NCBI GenBank assembly: GCA_031771865.1
Contig: JASISA010000009.1
Coordinates: forward strand, 620,001-684,000
Reading direction: 5' to 3'
Length of the DNA stretch: 64,000 nt
DNA from: Nothophaeocryptopus gaeumannii
Taxonomy: Eukaryota; Ascomycota; Dothideomycetes; Mycosphaerellales; Mycosphaerellaceae
The notes beneath the pieces are model-generated. The model saw nothing but the letters and a program-made list of their open reading frames with translations, was not told the DNA's origin and ran no database searches. This document shows positions 44,292-54,148 of the stretch, one piece after another. The stretch's first letter is position 1. Every line of letters begins with the position of its first letter. The translations under genes were made by a program, and so were the position numbers.

Positions 44292-45257
44292 TTGTTCTTA
44301 GTTCCAAGCTTCAACTGCTTCGGCACACACGAAACGCTAGAGGTGCTAGAGCATTGTTTCGCTAACAATATCCTCTTATGTCGTCTCCCTTCCCACACGT
44401 CCCATAAGCTTCAGCCTTGCGATGTTGCTGTCTTTGGCCCGTTAAAGACAGCTTACCGCGACAACGTTGAGCGAATGGAACGGGGAGGTGTGGAGACCAT
44501 CGGAAAGGAGCATTTCACTTCGCTATATAGCCCTGCAAGGCAGAGGGCATTCACCAAGCGGAACATTCTCGCAGGATGGAGCAAAAGTGGATTGTTCCCA
44601 TTCAACCCGGACAGAGTGCTGGATCATCTGCCAAAGCCTCCAGAGTTGACGGAGGCTGACGAGGTGACGGCCGGGCCTGCCCCACAGAGCACGACCTTGA
44701 CAGTACCGGCAATGTCAGAAGTACCAGCAATGCCTGTAACACCTGTTACGCCTGTATCAGTAGAGCCTTTTATGTCGCTCCAGAACATGATTATTGAGCA
44801 CGATGCCCAAGTACTTGACCAGTGGGGCAACTTAGCCTCCAAAGACACCTGCAGAAGCTCACGAAGGCCGCCCAAACTTTCCTTTGCGAAGAATGCTCTC
44901 CAGCGCGATCAAATTCGGTTCTTGCTTGAGACAAATAATGAAGCTAAACCCCGACGTGCGACAAAGTCATTGGTACTGGGTAGGGCAAAGGTAGTAAGCT
45001 ATGAGGACCTGGTGGAAGCGCGGGCGGAGCGAATGAAGAGAGACGCTGCCAAGGAGAATGCCAAGAACAGAAAGCAGAGTCGAAAGCGTAAGAATGACGA
45101 GCCAGAGACAAGTTCTTCCCCTCCTATTGCAGAGATGACCCGAGTCACCGACATGCCAGAATCTGCGAGAGCATCATTGAAATTGAGCGAGATGCACGAT
45201 CCAGAGGATGCACTTGCGACGATTCCCCAAGGAGCCCCAGTTGCGCGGATGTGGTAG
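44292..45257 (+). mobile_element. Pogo/Fot-type DDE transposase remnant (3' part)
   Basis: The open frame has no ATG start and begins inside the element. From about 44340 it matches the C-terminal half of fungal Tc1/pogo (Fot1-like) transposases: FANNILLCRLPSHTSHKLQPCDVAVFGPLKTAY, containing the last catalytic Asp. GGVETIGKEHFTSLYSPARQRAFTKRNILAGWSKSGLFPFNPDRVL follows in the sequence as several shorter blocks of the same family. The DNA-binding and first catalytic parts are missing. A basic C-terminal tail (RKQSRKRKNDEPE) ends at a TAG at 45257. It abuts the copia 3' end, so one probably inserted in or beside the other. Confidence 0.8.
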
Positions 45258-45389
45258 CCGAGATGTGGATGAGGTCATTGAGGTATTGTTGGGCGACTAG
45301 GACAATCGTATCTTGTTAGAAAGGAAGTGACTGGGGCAGCATATTATGCAGGATAGGCGGCAACACGCATTCATGAAAGCAATCACGTC

Positions 45390-48300
45390 TTACTTCAAGG
45401 TCTGTCTTTGTCCTGCGAAAAGAAAGCAACTGTGCCTTATGACAAAGCTAGATGGCATCCTTCGTCTGCCCGTTCGCCCGGTATGCACGTGCGAGCTCGT
45501 GCTGCGATGCGAGTCGACTGGGATGATCCTCCCCGAGCGATGTCTCTTCGATAGCGACGACACGCTCGAGCAGCTGGATGGCATCCTTCGTCTGCCCGTT
45601 CGCCCGGTATACACCTGCGAGCACGTGCTGCGATGCGAGTCGACTGGGATGATCCTCCCCGAGCGATGTCTCTTCGATAGCGACGACACGCTCGAGCAGC
45701 TGGATGGCATCCTTCGTCTGCCCGTTCGCCTGGTATACACCTGCGAGCTCGTGCTGCGATGCGAGTCGACTGGGATGATCCTCCCCGAGCGATGTCTCTT
45801 CGATAGCGACGACACGCTCGAGCAGCTGGATGGCATCCTTCGTCTGCCCGTTCGCCTGGTATACACCTGCGAGCACGTGCTGCGATGCGAGTCGACTGGG
45901 ATGATCCTCCCGAGCGATGTCTCTTCGATAGCGACGACACGCTCGAGCAGCTGGATGGCATCCTTCGTCTGCCCGTTCGCCTCGTATGCACGTGCGAGCT
46001 CGTGCTGCGATGCGAGTCGACTGGGATGATCCTCCTCGAGCGATGTCTCTCGGATAGCGACAACACGCTCGAGCAGCTGGATGGCATCCTTCGTCTGCCC
46101 GTTCGCCTCGTATACAAGTGCGAGCTCGTGCTGCGATGCGAGTCGACTGGGATGATCCTCCTCGAGCGATGTCTCTCGGATAGCGACAACACGCTCGAGC
46201 AGCTGGATGGCATCCTTCGTCTGCCCGTTCGCCTGGTATACACCTGCGAGCACGTGCTGCGATGCGAGTCGACTGGGATGATCCTCCCCGAGCGATGTCT
46301 CTTCGATAGCGACGACACGCTCGAGCAGCTGGATGGCATCCTTCGTCTGCCCGTTCGCCTCGTATGCACGTGCGAGCTCGTGCTGCGATGCGAGTCGACT
46401 GGGATGATCCTCCTCGAGCGATGTCTCTCGGATAGCGACAACACGCTCGAGCAGCTGGATGGCATCCTTCGTCTGCCCGTTCGCCTCGTATACAAGTGCG
46501 AGCACGTGCTGCGATGCGAGTCGGTCGGGATGATCCTCCTCGAGCGATGTCTCTTCGATAGCGACGACACGCTCGAGCAGCTGGATGGCATCCTTCGTCT
46601 GCCCGTTCGCCCGGTATACACGTGCGAGCCCGTGCTGCGATGCGAGTCGATCAGGATGATCCTCCTCGAGCGATGTCTCTCGGATAGCGACGACGTGCTC
46701 GAGCAGCTGGATGGCATCCTTCGTCTGCCCGTTCGCCTGGTATACACCTGCGAGCACGTGCTGCGATGCGAGTCGACTGGGATGATCCTCCCCGAGCGAT
46801 GTCTCTTCGATAGCGACGACACGCTCGAGCAGCTGGATGGCATCCTTCGTCTGCCCGTTCGCCTCGTATGCACGTGCGAGCTCGTGCTGCGATGCGAGTC
46901 GACTGGGATGATCCTCCTCGAGCGATGTCTCTCGGATAGCGACAACACGCTCGAGCAGCTGGATGGCATCCTTCGTCTGCCCGTTCGCCTCGTATACAAG
47001 TGCGAGCTCGTGCTGCGATGCGAGTCGACTGGGATGATCCTCCCCGAGCGATGTCTCTTCGATAGCGACGACACGCTCGAGCAGCTGGATGGCATCCTTC
47101 GTCTGCCCGTTCGCCTGGTATGCACGTGCGAGCCCGTGCTGCGATGCGAGTCGATCAGGATGATCCTCTACGAGCTTGCCTCTTAGTTGATAGGATTCGT
47201 TCAACCAGTGTAGTGCTTCTTTTGTCCTCCCGTCAACTAGGAGGCATTGTCCTACTTTCATACAAAGCTTGCTTTTGTCCTCCACTAATCTGTCGAGCCC
47301 AGTGTTAACACTCGGCCAGTCGAGCTTCATTCGTGTGACGTGCGGCAAGTAGGCCCTCCAAACATTGCGATTTGAATATTCATCTGTAGGAAATATTGCC
47401 ACAAGGTGACCTGTGGCTTGCGCCAGCATCTGGGCTGTACGACTACCTTCTCGGAGCCAGATACGGCTCGCCATGTGCACTAGCCGATGCATATCATACG
47501 TTGTCCCGTCTGCCTGCTTGGTCAGGAACGAATATGAGCATAGTGTGCCGATTGCGTTTATCGTCCGTGCTTCTGGCCGTACGGTAGGCAGAATGGAACG
47601 CGGGATTCCCTTCCATTCGATGTATGATATGTACTGCAGGAGGTCTGCTGCAACAGGATCTTGCTCAAGAATCTGCTTGAAAGACACGGCCCATGTCGTC
47701 GCGACAGCACTAGACGACTCCTCGTAGCGCGTGCTGTCTCGAATTTCGGCGCTCATAAGGTATACCAAGTCTTCATCGGTGCTCCGAAGAAGCTTTGAAT
47801 ACTCTGAAATGGACATCTGGTTGATGTTGATGTAGGCAGCTGCTTGAGTGATGGCGAGAGGTAGATGCTCTAGCTCGGCAAGGAAGCTTGTTACTGTCGT
47901 TGGATTCCGAAGTAAGCCTGTATTAACCAAGGCACCTCTTAAGAGCTCTGTCGCTTCCTCTGTTGTCGGAATCTTCAAATTGAGTACATTGCTGCCTACG
48001 AGACGCTGCGCGACGCCAGATGTGCGTGTCGTGAAGATCGTTACGCCTAAGCGGCTCTCTGGTAAGTATCGAAGCAAGCCATCGCTACGCGTTGACCGTT
48101 CGAGAATCTCGATATCGTCCGCATTGTCGATAATAAGGAGCCACCTGCCAGCACTTGGAGCGCTTAGATAACGCCTGACTAGCTCTTTTGAGTCCTCGCC
48201 ATGGTTTGCACCCGATCGTAACCTAAGCTGTTGTGCAATCAATTCGGTCGCGCGCTCAAAGGTTTCGACACTAAGCGCAGGTATCCAAAAGATAGATATG

Positions 48301-49519
48301 CCCGGATGCTGTTCTAGCACTGAGTATGCAAAGCTGAGCACTAATTGTGTCTTGCCGATGCCACCGAGCCCAACGATAGCTAATCTCTGGCAATCTGGAG
48401 CTGTGAAGACTCGGCGCCCGAGGACTTCAAGTTGGGCTCGCCGACCGACAAACTGATGATTCTTCGAAAATGGTATATACACGGCACGCTTCGACGGTCC
48501 TATACAGTGATTAGTCGATCATGCGCTGCCTCAGACGACCATACACTACCTACGCGTCGTTTCACGCGCTGACTGCATCGTTGCCACCTCTGCCGCCGGC
48601 ATCCATAACAGCAGCTCTTTGGCATACGCCGCCGCTGCCGCCGCCGCGTACGGCTGCCACCGCTTGTTCTTGTGCGAGTCGGCGTAGTCGCACACCCTCG
48701 GATCACTACGCACGGGAAATTATCCATCAACCCAGCCGCTTCCATCTCAAAGCAAATGATCTCTTCCTGCCTGGCGATGCGATCTCGTGTCGGTCCATCC
48801 TGACGACTGCGTTGCCCGATGCGATGTTACCGTAATGGATCTCTGGTTGCTCCTCTTCGCGCTCCGGTCGATGCTGCAAGTGGTTAGGATCGCACTGCGC
48901 ACAAGTACTGTTGCCTTTGACATGGCCATAGCTTGCCTCGAAGAACTGGTCATTTGCGCTGCCTGGCGTCCGTACGTCTTGGCCATTTTCGGATACTTTG
49001 ACAACATCTCGTCCAAGTGCTGCTGTAGATTGTGGCCCGACATGAGGTGTTGCGCCTCCAGACCTATTATTGCACTTCGCAGCGGCCGTGGAGGTTTGTC
49101 CAAAGTGCCCGTACGCCGGAATTCTCCTCCATCCTCCACTTTGCCAATGTCCCACTGCACTACTCCGCCATGCTGTCCAGTCGGCTTGCTTACCACTACA
49201 TCGCCTAGCCGTATGTCTCGATCGTCACCCAGACGCCGCCACAGATTCCGACCATGAGGCCAATCTTGATCGGGAAGCTGCGCATCATGTGTACAGCAAC
49301 GGCGCTCGCGGATGATGTTCCCATGTCGCTAGGGAGGCAGGCGACAGCGACGCCGTGGTCACCGATCTTGCCGAAAGTGTAGTCGTTCTCGTCACCAGCA
49401 GCGGGAGGTAGGCGTGGATGCTCCTCGTCTAACATCGCCCTTACTGCGGCCTTTTCTGTCGCCAACGCGCAGATGATACCAACGCTGTATGCGTCGCGAT
49501 CGCGGCTGGGCGTCTGCAT
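45390..49519 (-). pseudogene. NOD-like receptor: nucleoside phosphorylase, NB-ARC, TPR array; frameshifted
   Basis: The ATG at 49519 starts a PNP_UDP-type domain (YSVGIICALATEKAAVRAMLDEEHP, GKIGDHGVAVACLPSDMGTSS, RLGDVVVSKP, CFEMEAAGLMDNFPCVVIRG, CDYADSHKNKRWQPYAA). It is broken by several small indels near 49220, 48970, 48800 and 48690. After a short intron (GTAGGT...GTATAG, about 48500), the NB-ARC part has FVGRRAQLEVL, the P-loop IVGLGGIGKTQLV, LLIIDNADD, TIFTTRTSG and LPLAITQAAAYI, and runs intact into a TPR array. Near 45910 one C is missing in a CCCC run, shifting frame, so translation leaves the TPR frame and ends at 45390. The architecture is that of fungal STAND/NLR proteins of non-self recognition. 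Expression as separate pieces cannot be excluded. Confidence 0.85.
45448..47190 (-). repeat. 126-bp tandem repeats encoding near-identical 42-residue TPR units
   Basis: About 13-14 consecutive units of 126 bp. Each encodes EDHP-S/D-RLASQH, then a variable segment, then ANGQTKDAIQLLERVVAI-E/R-ETSL. Most bases are identical between units; changes cluster at a few residue positions (after QH, after LA, and before ANG). Because the unit is a multiple of three and stop-free in several frames, long false ORFs appear on both strands here. The last unit before 45448 is cut short. Confidence 0.9.
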
Positions 49520-49787
49520 TGCGGCGAGTGGTAGCAGGCTGATTGCTCAGTAGCATACGTATTGTCATGAATACCATCGGGCCGAGGATCTGTCTCTCGA
49601 TTATCAGCACACGACGCTGTCAGCCTACAGCTCAGCAGCTCAGCCTCTCGCATCTCGCATCTCGCTCGGTTATACTCCCGCGGCGTCAAGCCTGCGTGCT
49701 TGCGTTGTAGCACAGCAGCTCATTAACGCAACAGCCCTATTGGCTAAACGTATTTCATGAGTCGGCAGCTGCTGCGCTCTATGTTTA

Positions 49788-50451
49788 CAGTTGCGAGTAC
49801 GGAGGACCTCATTGACAAAACAACATGCCTTTGATGCCGACATATTGCAGTGCAGTTGAGATCTTCTGGTCTCTTGAAGGGAAGTCGGAACGTGGATCCT
49901 TCGGAGCGTTCTGAACTGCCTCAACATAGCAATTATCGATCTTTCACATCAATCAGCAACCAAACCACAGCAAATGACAACGTGAGTAAGTACTACTCAC
50001 CTTCATGTACGCCACATTCCACCTAGCCAACTGCATCGCGTCCTCCCTCTCATACCCCAAACTCCCCACCCTCAACGGACTACTCTTCGTATCACAACTA
50101 TTCACCCCTCGATCCGCATACATACTCTACTCAAACCCCTTCGACCTCGCCAATAGACTCAACGGCGCAATCCCACTGGGAAATGCAGTGGCATCGTAAG
50201 TGATGGAGTCGTTGGATTGCCCGTTGTAGCCTTGCCAGCCGCAGTCGATTTGGAAGTATTTGTAGCCGGCTGATAGGAAGTCGTGGGAGGCGAAGGAGGT
50301 TATCGTGCTGTTGATGTAGGATGAGTTGGGGGAGCAGCCGATGTCGTTGTGGGTGTTGAAACCGAGGACGGGTGTTCTTCCAAATTCATTGATCCAAGGC
50401 TTGCACGAAGGCCGGAGCTACGAGGAGCAACGCTGATAGGCCTGGGGCCAT
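49788..50451 (-). pseudogene. N-terminal half of the split GH27 alpha-galactosidase-like gene
   Basis: The ATG at 50451 starts a signal peptide (MAPGLSALLLVAPAFVQAL). After a frame change comes EFGRTPVLGFNTHNDIGC, the GH27 start motif, and AGYKYFQIDCGWQGYNG. A TAG interrupts KGFE and MYADRGVNSCD (the family has Trp there); then GSLGYEREDAMQLARWNVAYMK. An intron (50000 to about 49948, GTGAGT donor) leads to DNCYVEAVQNAPKDPRSDF and STALQYVGIKGMLFCQ, a TGA (again at a Trp/Arg site), and GPPYSQL. Similarity then stops dead at about 49788. The protein continues in the piece at 33754 downward. GH27 enzymes cleave terminal alpha-galactose outside the cell. Confidence 0.8.
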
Positions 50452-50489
50452 GTTGTCTGATCGAAATTTCCTCGTCAGGAATGTTCACG

Positions 50490-50798
50490 CTATGTCTGGT
50501 CGTTTCTCGGGCATATATGTGTCTTCCAGAGCAAGATCGGGTAATGGCGTCCGCTTTCTAAACCAATACGGGCGAATTTTGAGTTGGATCGATTGCTGGA
50601 GAGTTGGGAAGCTCGTGAAAGCTTGCAAGTGATCGACAGGCACGAGGGAGACTCAGATTTAGTTTCCTGAGACTCAGGGCTATTATCCTGAGATTTGGGC
50701 TTTTCTTCCTGGGATTTACCTGCACCCTCCTCCTGTGATTTACCACCTCCTTCCTGCCCATCAGCATCAAGACTGGTAATTTCGGTTACTTCGCACAT
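50490..50798 (-). CDS. Hypothetical low-complexity protein
   Basis: An ATG frame of 102 residues. The middle part repeats a short hydrophilic unit (GKSQEEGAGKSQEEKPKSQD, then PESQETKSES). No domain recognised. It lies upstream of the GH27 half and could be a chance frame over repeated DNA. Confidence 0.25.
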   Translation of the reverse strand: MCEVTEITSLDADGQEGGGKSQEEGAGKSQEEKPKSQDNSPESQETKSESPSCLSITCKLSRASQLSSNRSNSKFARIGLESGRHYPILLWKTHICPRNDQT

Positions 50799-50891
50799 GC
50801 TCTACGATTTAGACGTCACCTTTACAGAAAGCGAGTTAGTAGCCGAGATCCTTTGAGATTGTTCGAATTGTTCTTGAGCTCAAAGTGTTCG

Positions 50892-50972
50892 TTCAATGTC
50901 TTTGATCGTCAGCCTATGGCAGGAGGTTCCAACGAAAGTCCAAGATACTAATCATTTTGGAGGACGAAGGCC
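50892..50972 (-). repeat. Diverged copy of the 3' end of the gene at 53022-53660
   Basis: Bases 50898-50970 match 53022-53090 closely on the plus strand (both contain CCTATGGCAG, GTTCCAACGA, GTCCAAGAT and GGAGGACGAAGGC). The corresponding frame here is not extended, so this is a short relic of a duplicated gene tail. Confidence 0.6.
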
Positions 50973-51035
50973 CACATTGCTAAGGTCAGTTCAACGAATG
51001 CTCAAGTCATCACTTCCTCAATTCACCTCCAATGC

Positions 51036-52409
51036 TCACCCGCTCTTCTTCTTGGGTTTGGGCTGAGTCTTGCTCTTGGCAAGATAAATCTGAAGCTCAT
51101 TGTAGTCCTCCCTCTCCTTCTCGGTAGGCCGACTGGATTGATCGAGTGCTCCCTGCTCCTTCTGAGTAGGCTTGAGGGCCTTCAAATCCTTGTCCTCGAT
51201 CCTCTCCAACTTGAAGCGCCAATACTTGCCCTGCCCTGCCTTCCTCTTGTTCAGCTTGGAGCCGTCTTCGGCTGTAATCTGGTAAAGACCATCGTAACGA
51301 AATCCGACAGAAGACCCAGACGAGCTGCAGCCAGCTCTGCGGATCACGCGGACAGGTTCGCCGTCGATTGAAGCGCGCAGAGTCTCGATGCCTCTGCGGT
51401 CGGTCTGCTGCTTCGCACTCATGTTGGCCACATTGGGAGCTTGATGAGGATCAGAACAGTCTTGGCTTCCAGGTGCTGCGTACCATATAGTGCTGCCGCT
51501 ATCCTCGTTCAAACCTTTGTATCTGCTGGCGAGGATAATCGAGTATGCTCCGTTGGTAGGATCGCCGTAGATTCCGTTCGCGGAATGTCCGTGAGCGCCA
51601 TTGACCCAAGCGTTCATCTGATAAGGATACCACTGGCCAACGGAAATGCCGTTATGGCCGCTCTTGTTGGCTTCCTTCTTGGTGTGACCATTGCGCAAGA
51701 CAGGCCATCCGGTGCTGCTGCTCACCGCAAGGCCGTCCATGACTTTGCCGACACCCCAAAGAGGGTCATCCAGAGGCGGAATGACTTGGCCAGGGTCAGC
51801 GTTGCCGTCGCTTCCACTATCGTTGGCGTTGGTATTGCTGGCAGAAACGGGAGCATTGTTGGTGATTCCAGAACTGGCAGTGGAAGCATCCTTCATCTCG
51901 AGTTCCTCCTCCTCCTCCGCTTCTTCATCGTCCCCGTCACCTCCATCTTCATCCTCCTTGCTCTCCTTCTTCTCGCCCTCATCAGTTGCCATCTTATCAG
52001 CATCGCTGGAACTGCTCGGTGTCGGTGTTCGCTTCGATTGGGCGCTTTGAGTCTCGAATTTGGCGACAAGAGCCTTCGCACGGGCCTTGATCCTAGGATC
52101 CATGTGGATGAAGCCGACCGCTTACATGCTAGTGAGCACGCCATGAAGCCCCGTCTCTTGCCACAGCGCAAGTTCCATGGGCTCCTGATGCTCCAGTCGC
52201 TCGAAAGTCAAGTCTAGACGATAGTAGGTGGTCTCGGACTCTCCATCGGTTGGCGGCTTGCCACTTTGGGCACTTCTCTGCTGATAGCCATTGATATAGA
52301 CCTTGTCGGACACGATCTGTGCCTTTAGAACATCCTTGGCTGGGATTTGAACTTTGATTCCGTCCTTCGAGCCTGGCTCATAGATTGTGCGGTTGTACTT
52401 GGAGGCCAT
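51036..52409 (-). CDS. SRA-YDG domain protein, interrupted by an in-frame TAA or a 33-bp intron
   Basis: One frame runs from the ATG at 52409 (MASKYNRTIYEPGSKDG) to 51036 with a single TAA at 52124-52122, between TGLHGVLTSM and DPRIKARAKALVAKFE. A GTAAGC...TAG intron of only 33 bases would remove it in frame (AT|G ATC), but other introns here are 40 or longer, so a nonsense change is also likely. Downstream are an acidic linker and the SRA-YDG-like domain: GVGKVMDGLAV, GHSANGIYGDPTNGAYSIILASRY, EPVRVIRRAG and GFRYDGLYQI, followed by YWRFKLERI. In UHRF1 relatives this fold binds methylated DNA; fungal members are poorly known. A protein could also restart at the ATG at 52103. Confidence 0.7.
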
Positions 52410-52713
52410 AGTTCAAATGTCTCGAGAGTGATTGCGCAAAAGTTGCTGTGCTTCAACACAAGCTCAGCGCGGCTCAACGTCCGAATATAGGAGCACCATG
52501 TGTGCTGAGTACAAAGCCCTTGCGGACATGCACTTGTCGAGCGCCTTCTAATGCCCGTGAGAAAGCGCGCTCAAAGGCACGAAGGCGCTAGGGTCATCCA
52601 GTCGTCGAAAGACACAGCCGTATTGCTTCGAAGCTCCTGGTCCTCTGCAAACACGCACGGAAGCAAACCAGCACTACGCGCGCTAGTGGGTCCGCGCTTT
52701 CACGAAGATGACG

Positions 52714-52935
52714 CTATATCCTGTGACTTTCCAGATACATCTCTCGAGCTTTAGCAGCTTGCTGCCTGTGCATTAGACAAAGCCATTGTCTCAAAAGCGT
52801 AGCGTGCAGCACTCGGCACATCATACAGGTGATCTTTCTTCTCCATGCAGCTTCTTGAGAAGCAAGCTGCATGACGGGTCCATCAACGGGCAGGTAGCAA
52901 TCTTTACCATCTGGACGACTCTTTGCCCAAGACAA
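52714..52935 (-). repeat. Diverged partial copy of the gene family at 53.0-53.7 kb
   Basis: Bases 52829-52905 resemble 53622-53692 on the plus strand (shared TTTCTTCTCCATGCAGCT, CTGCATGA and GGGCAGGTAGCAATC). The minus frame reads DCYLPVDGPVMQLASQEAAWRRK against DCYLPFEGLF and AAAWRRK in the other copy. It appears to be a 5' fragment of a paralogue. The surrounding 52410-53020 holds no other supported gene. Confidence 0.55.
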
Positions 52936-53021
52936 GAGATTCGACTGTGATCAGTCAGCGTTCACCCAAGCAATTATTCACGTTCACGTTGCGCCTCCCA
53001 CGATTCTCTTCAATTCTTCGC

Positions 53022-53660
53022 CTATGGCAGAAAGTTCCAACGACAGTCCAAGATGCTAGTCATCTCGGAGGACGAAGGCTCGATCTCCTCAGGACCGATT
53101 TCCTCCTCGCACGTGAAATTCCAACCCACCCCGTCGTAGAAGTTAAACACATTCTCGACCACGCCTCGAAGGTCGACATCATAGAGGACATCTGGAAGGG
53201 TGTCTTCGCAGATGCCTATCAATGTAGTATCAAGCATGGTCTCTTGTACTAGGCCAGTGGTATCTCGGCGTAGGATTCGACCCAGTTCAAGAACGCGGCA
53301 ACACGCTCGTACTCTGCTGCAAAGGTCTTTCGGTCGGCTGGAATGTCGCTGTCCTCGTCCTTTGGATCGAGAGTCTTTTGAAGTGCCTCTCTTCAGTCCG
53401 ATGTTCGTTCTCATGAATTCGAGCTCAGTCTGAAAGTGTGTATGACACTTGTCCGTGTCAGTCCCATCTGGTTGAATGGCGCGAGGACTAAAATACGCCG
53501 TATTCGTCTCAACTCCAGTCGACTCCAGCCCGTTCTGACTTTGTTCCGTGTCTGCGCGAAGGTGAAAGAATCTTCCAGTGGCGAGCAGAACCGATCTGAG
53601 CGACATGTCGGACTCGATAGGGTTCTTTCTTCTCCATGCAGCTGCAAAAGCAAACTGCAT
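53022..53660 (-). CDS. Hypothetical protein of a locally repeated family
   Basis: An ATG frame of 212 residues (MQFAFAAAWRRKNPIESDM). I recognise no domain. The C-terminal part (DTTLIGICEDTLPDVLYDVDLRG, then FYDGVGWNF) has a regular protein-like pattern. Pieces of the same sequence occur at 50.9 and 52.8 kb, so the family has been duplicated and broken up locally. An upstream frame (DCYLPFEGLF) matches the other copy but is out of phase, so the true 5' end is uncertain. Confidence 0.45.
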   Translation of the reverse strand: MQFAFAAAWRRKNPIESDMSLRSVLLATGRFFHLRADTEQSQNGLESTGVETNTAYFSPRAIQPDGTDTDKCHTHFQTELEFMRTNIGLKRGTSKDSRSKGRGQRHSSRPKDLCSRVRACCRVLELGRILRRDTTGLVQETMLDTTLIGICEDTLPDVLYDVDLRGVVENVFNFYDGVGWNFTCEEEIGPEEIEPSSSEMTSILDCRWNFLP

Positions 53661-54148
53661 GATGAGAAAAGTCCCTCAAAGGGCAGGTAGCAATCGCACA
53701 CTAGTCCGCATTACTGCAGGCAGGAGCGCAATCGCCGGTTGTGCAGAGCGCCGAAGCACATTCGCACGTTGCATAGCACGATCAAAGAAGATCAACAAGC
53801 AGCAAAGCCCTCGATATCAACCAGTGACGTTTGAGCGTCGGTGTATGCTGCTCAGTTAGTATGCGATGCCTGGAAGGTCGCGGCCGTTCGGTATCGAAGG
53901 CTTGATTCATGAGTCTTGGGACGGTCGGGCGGAGGTTGTAACGCGCATATCGGGCATGGGACCAACGGCGCCCCAAAGAGCAGTCACGGCTCCTAGCATC
54001 AGCCGGCACGAGCCAAAGGCAAGTGCGATGCAGGTAGCGCCGTCATCCCTAAACAATCAAGGTCAACTAGTAGTACAGGGTATCAACTGCATCCAGCAGC
54101 AATGCAAAACGCCATTCCAGAACTCCACATTACCAGTCGTTCACCGCG
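53661..54148. other. Gap without supported gene
   Basis: About 490 bases between the repeated-family gene and the 3' end of the TRF4-like gene. Only short frames are present; nothing recognisable. Confidence 0.5.

Larger units (their letters stand above)
33751..49790 (+). mobile_element. Starship-like giant transposon remnant inserted in a GH27 gene
   Basis: The flanks are the two halves of one GH27-like gene, so the 16 kb between them is an insertion. The left edge is at about 33751-33754 and the right edge at about 49787-49790, set by where the GH27 frame stops and resumes. The first gene inside the left edge (ATG 33881) is a DUF3435 tyrosine recombinase reading inward, the position of a Starship captain. 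Cargo includes a NOD-like receptor, a known class of Starship cargo. A copia element, a pogo remnant and a kinase fragment also lie inside. At most 2 bp (AC, 33753-33754 and 49787-49788) repeat at the edges, and I see no terminal inverted repeats. Boundaries are inferred by protein alignment, not by an empty site. Confidence 0.8.

Noticed and set aside
38300..44300. A matching pair of LTRs around the copia element
   Set aside because: I compared the region before the gag frame with the stretch after the RNase H stop and found no shared direct repeat; the 5' LTR seems to be missing.
45346..47186. Long plus-strand ORFs (227 and 433 codons) and a second minus-strand ORF of 562 codons
   Set aside because: They are other frames of the 126-bp NLR repeat. 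A stop-free unit whose length is a multiple of three leaves every such frame open across the array.
33755..49786. Terminal inverted repeats at the ends of the large element
   Set aside because: The first and last 40 bases show no inverted match, which is acceptable for a tyrosine-recombinase element but gives no extra support.
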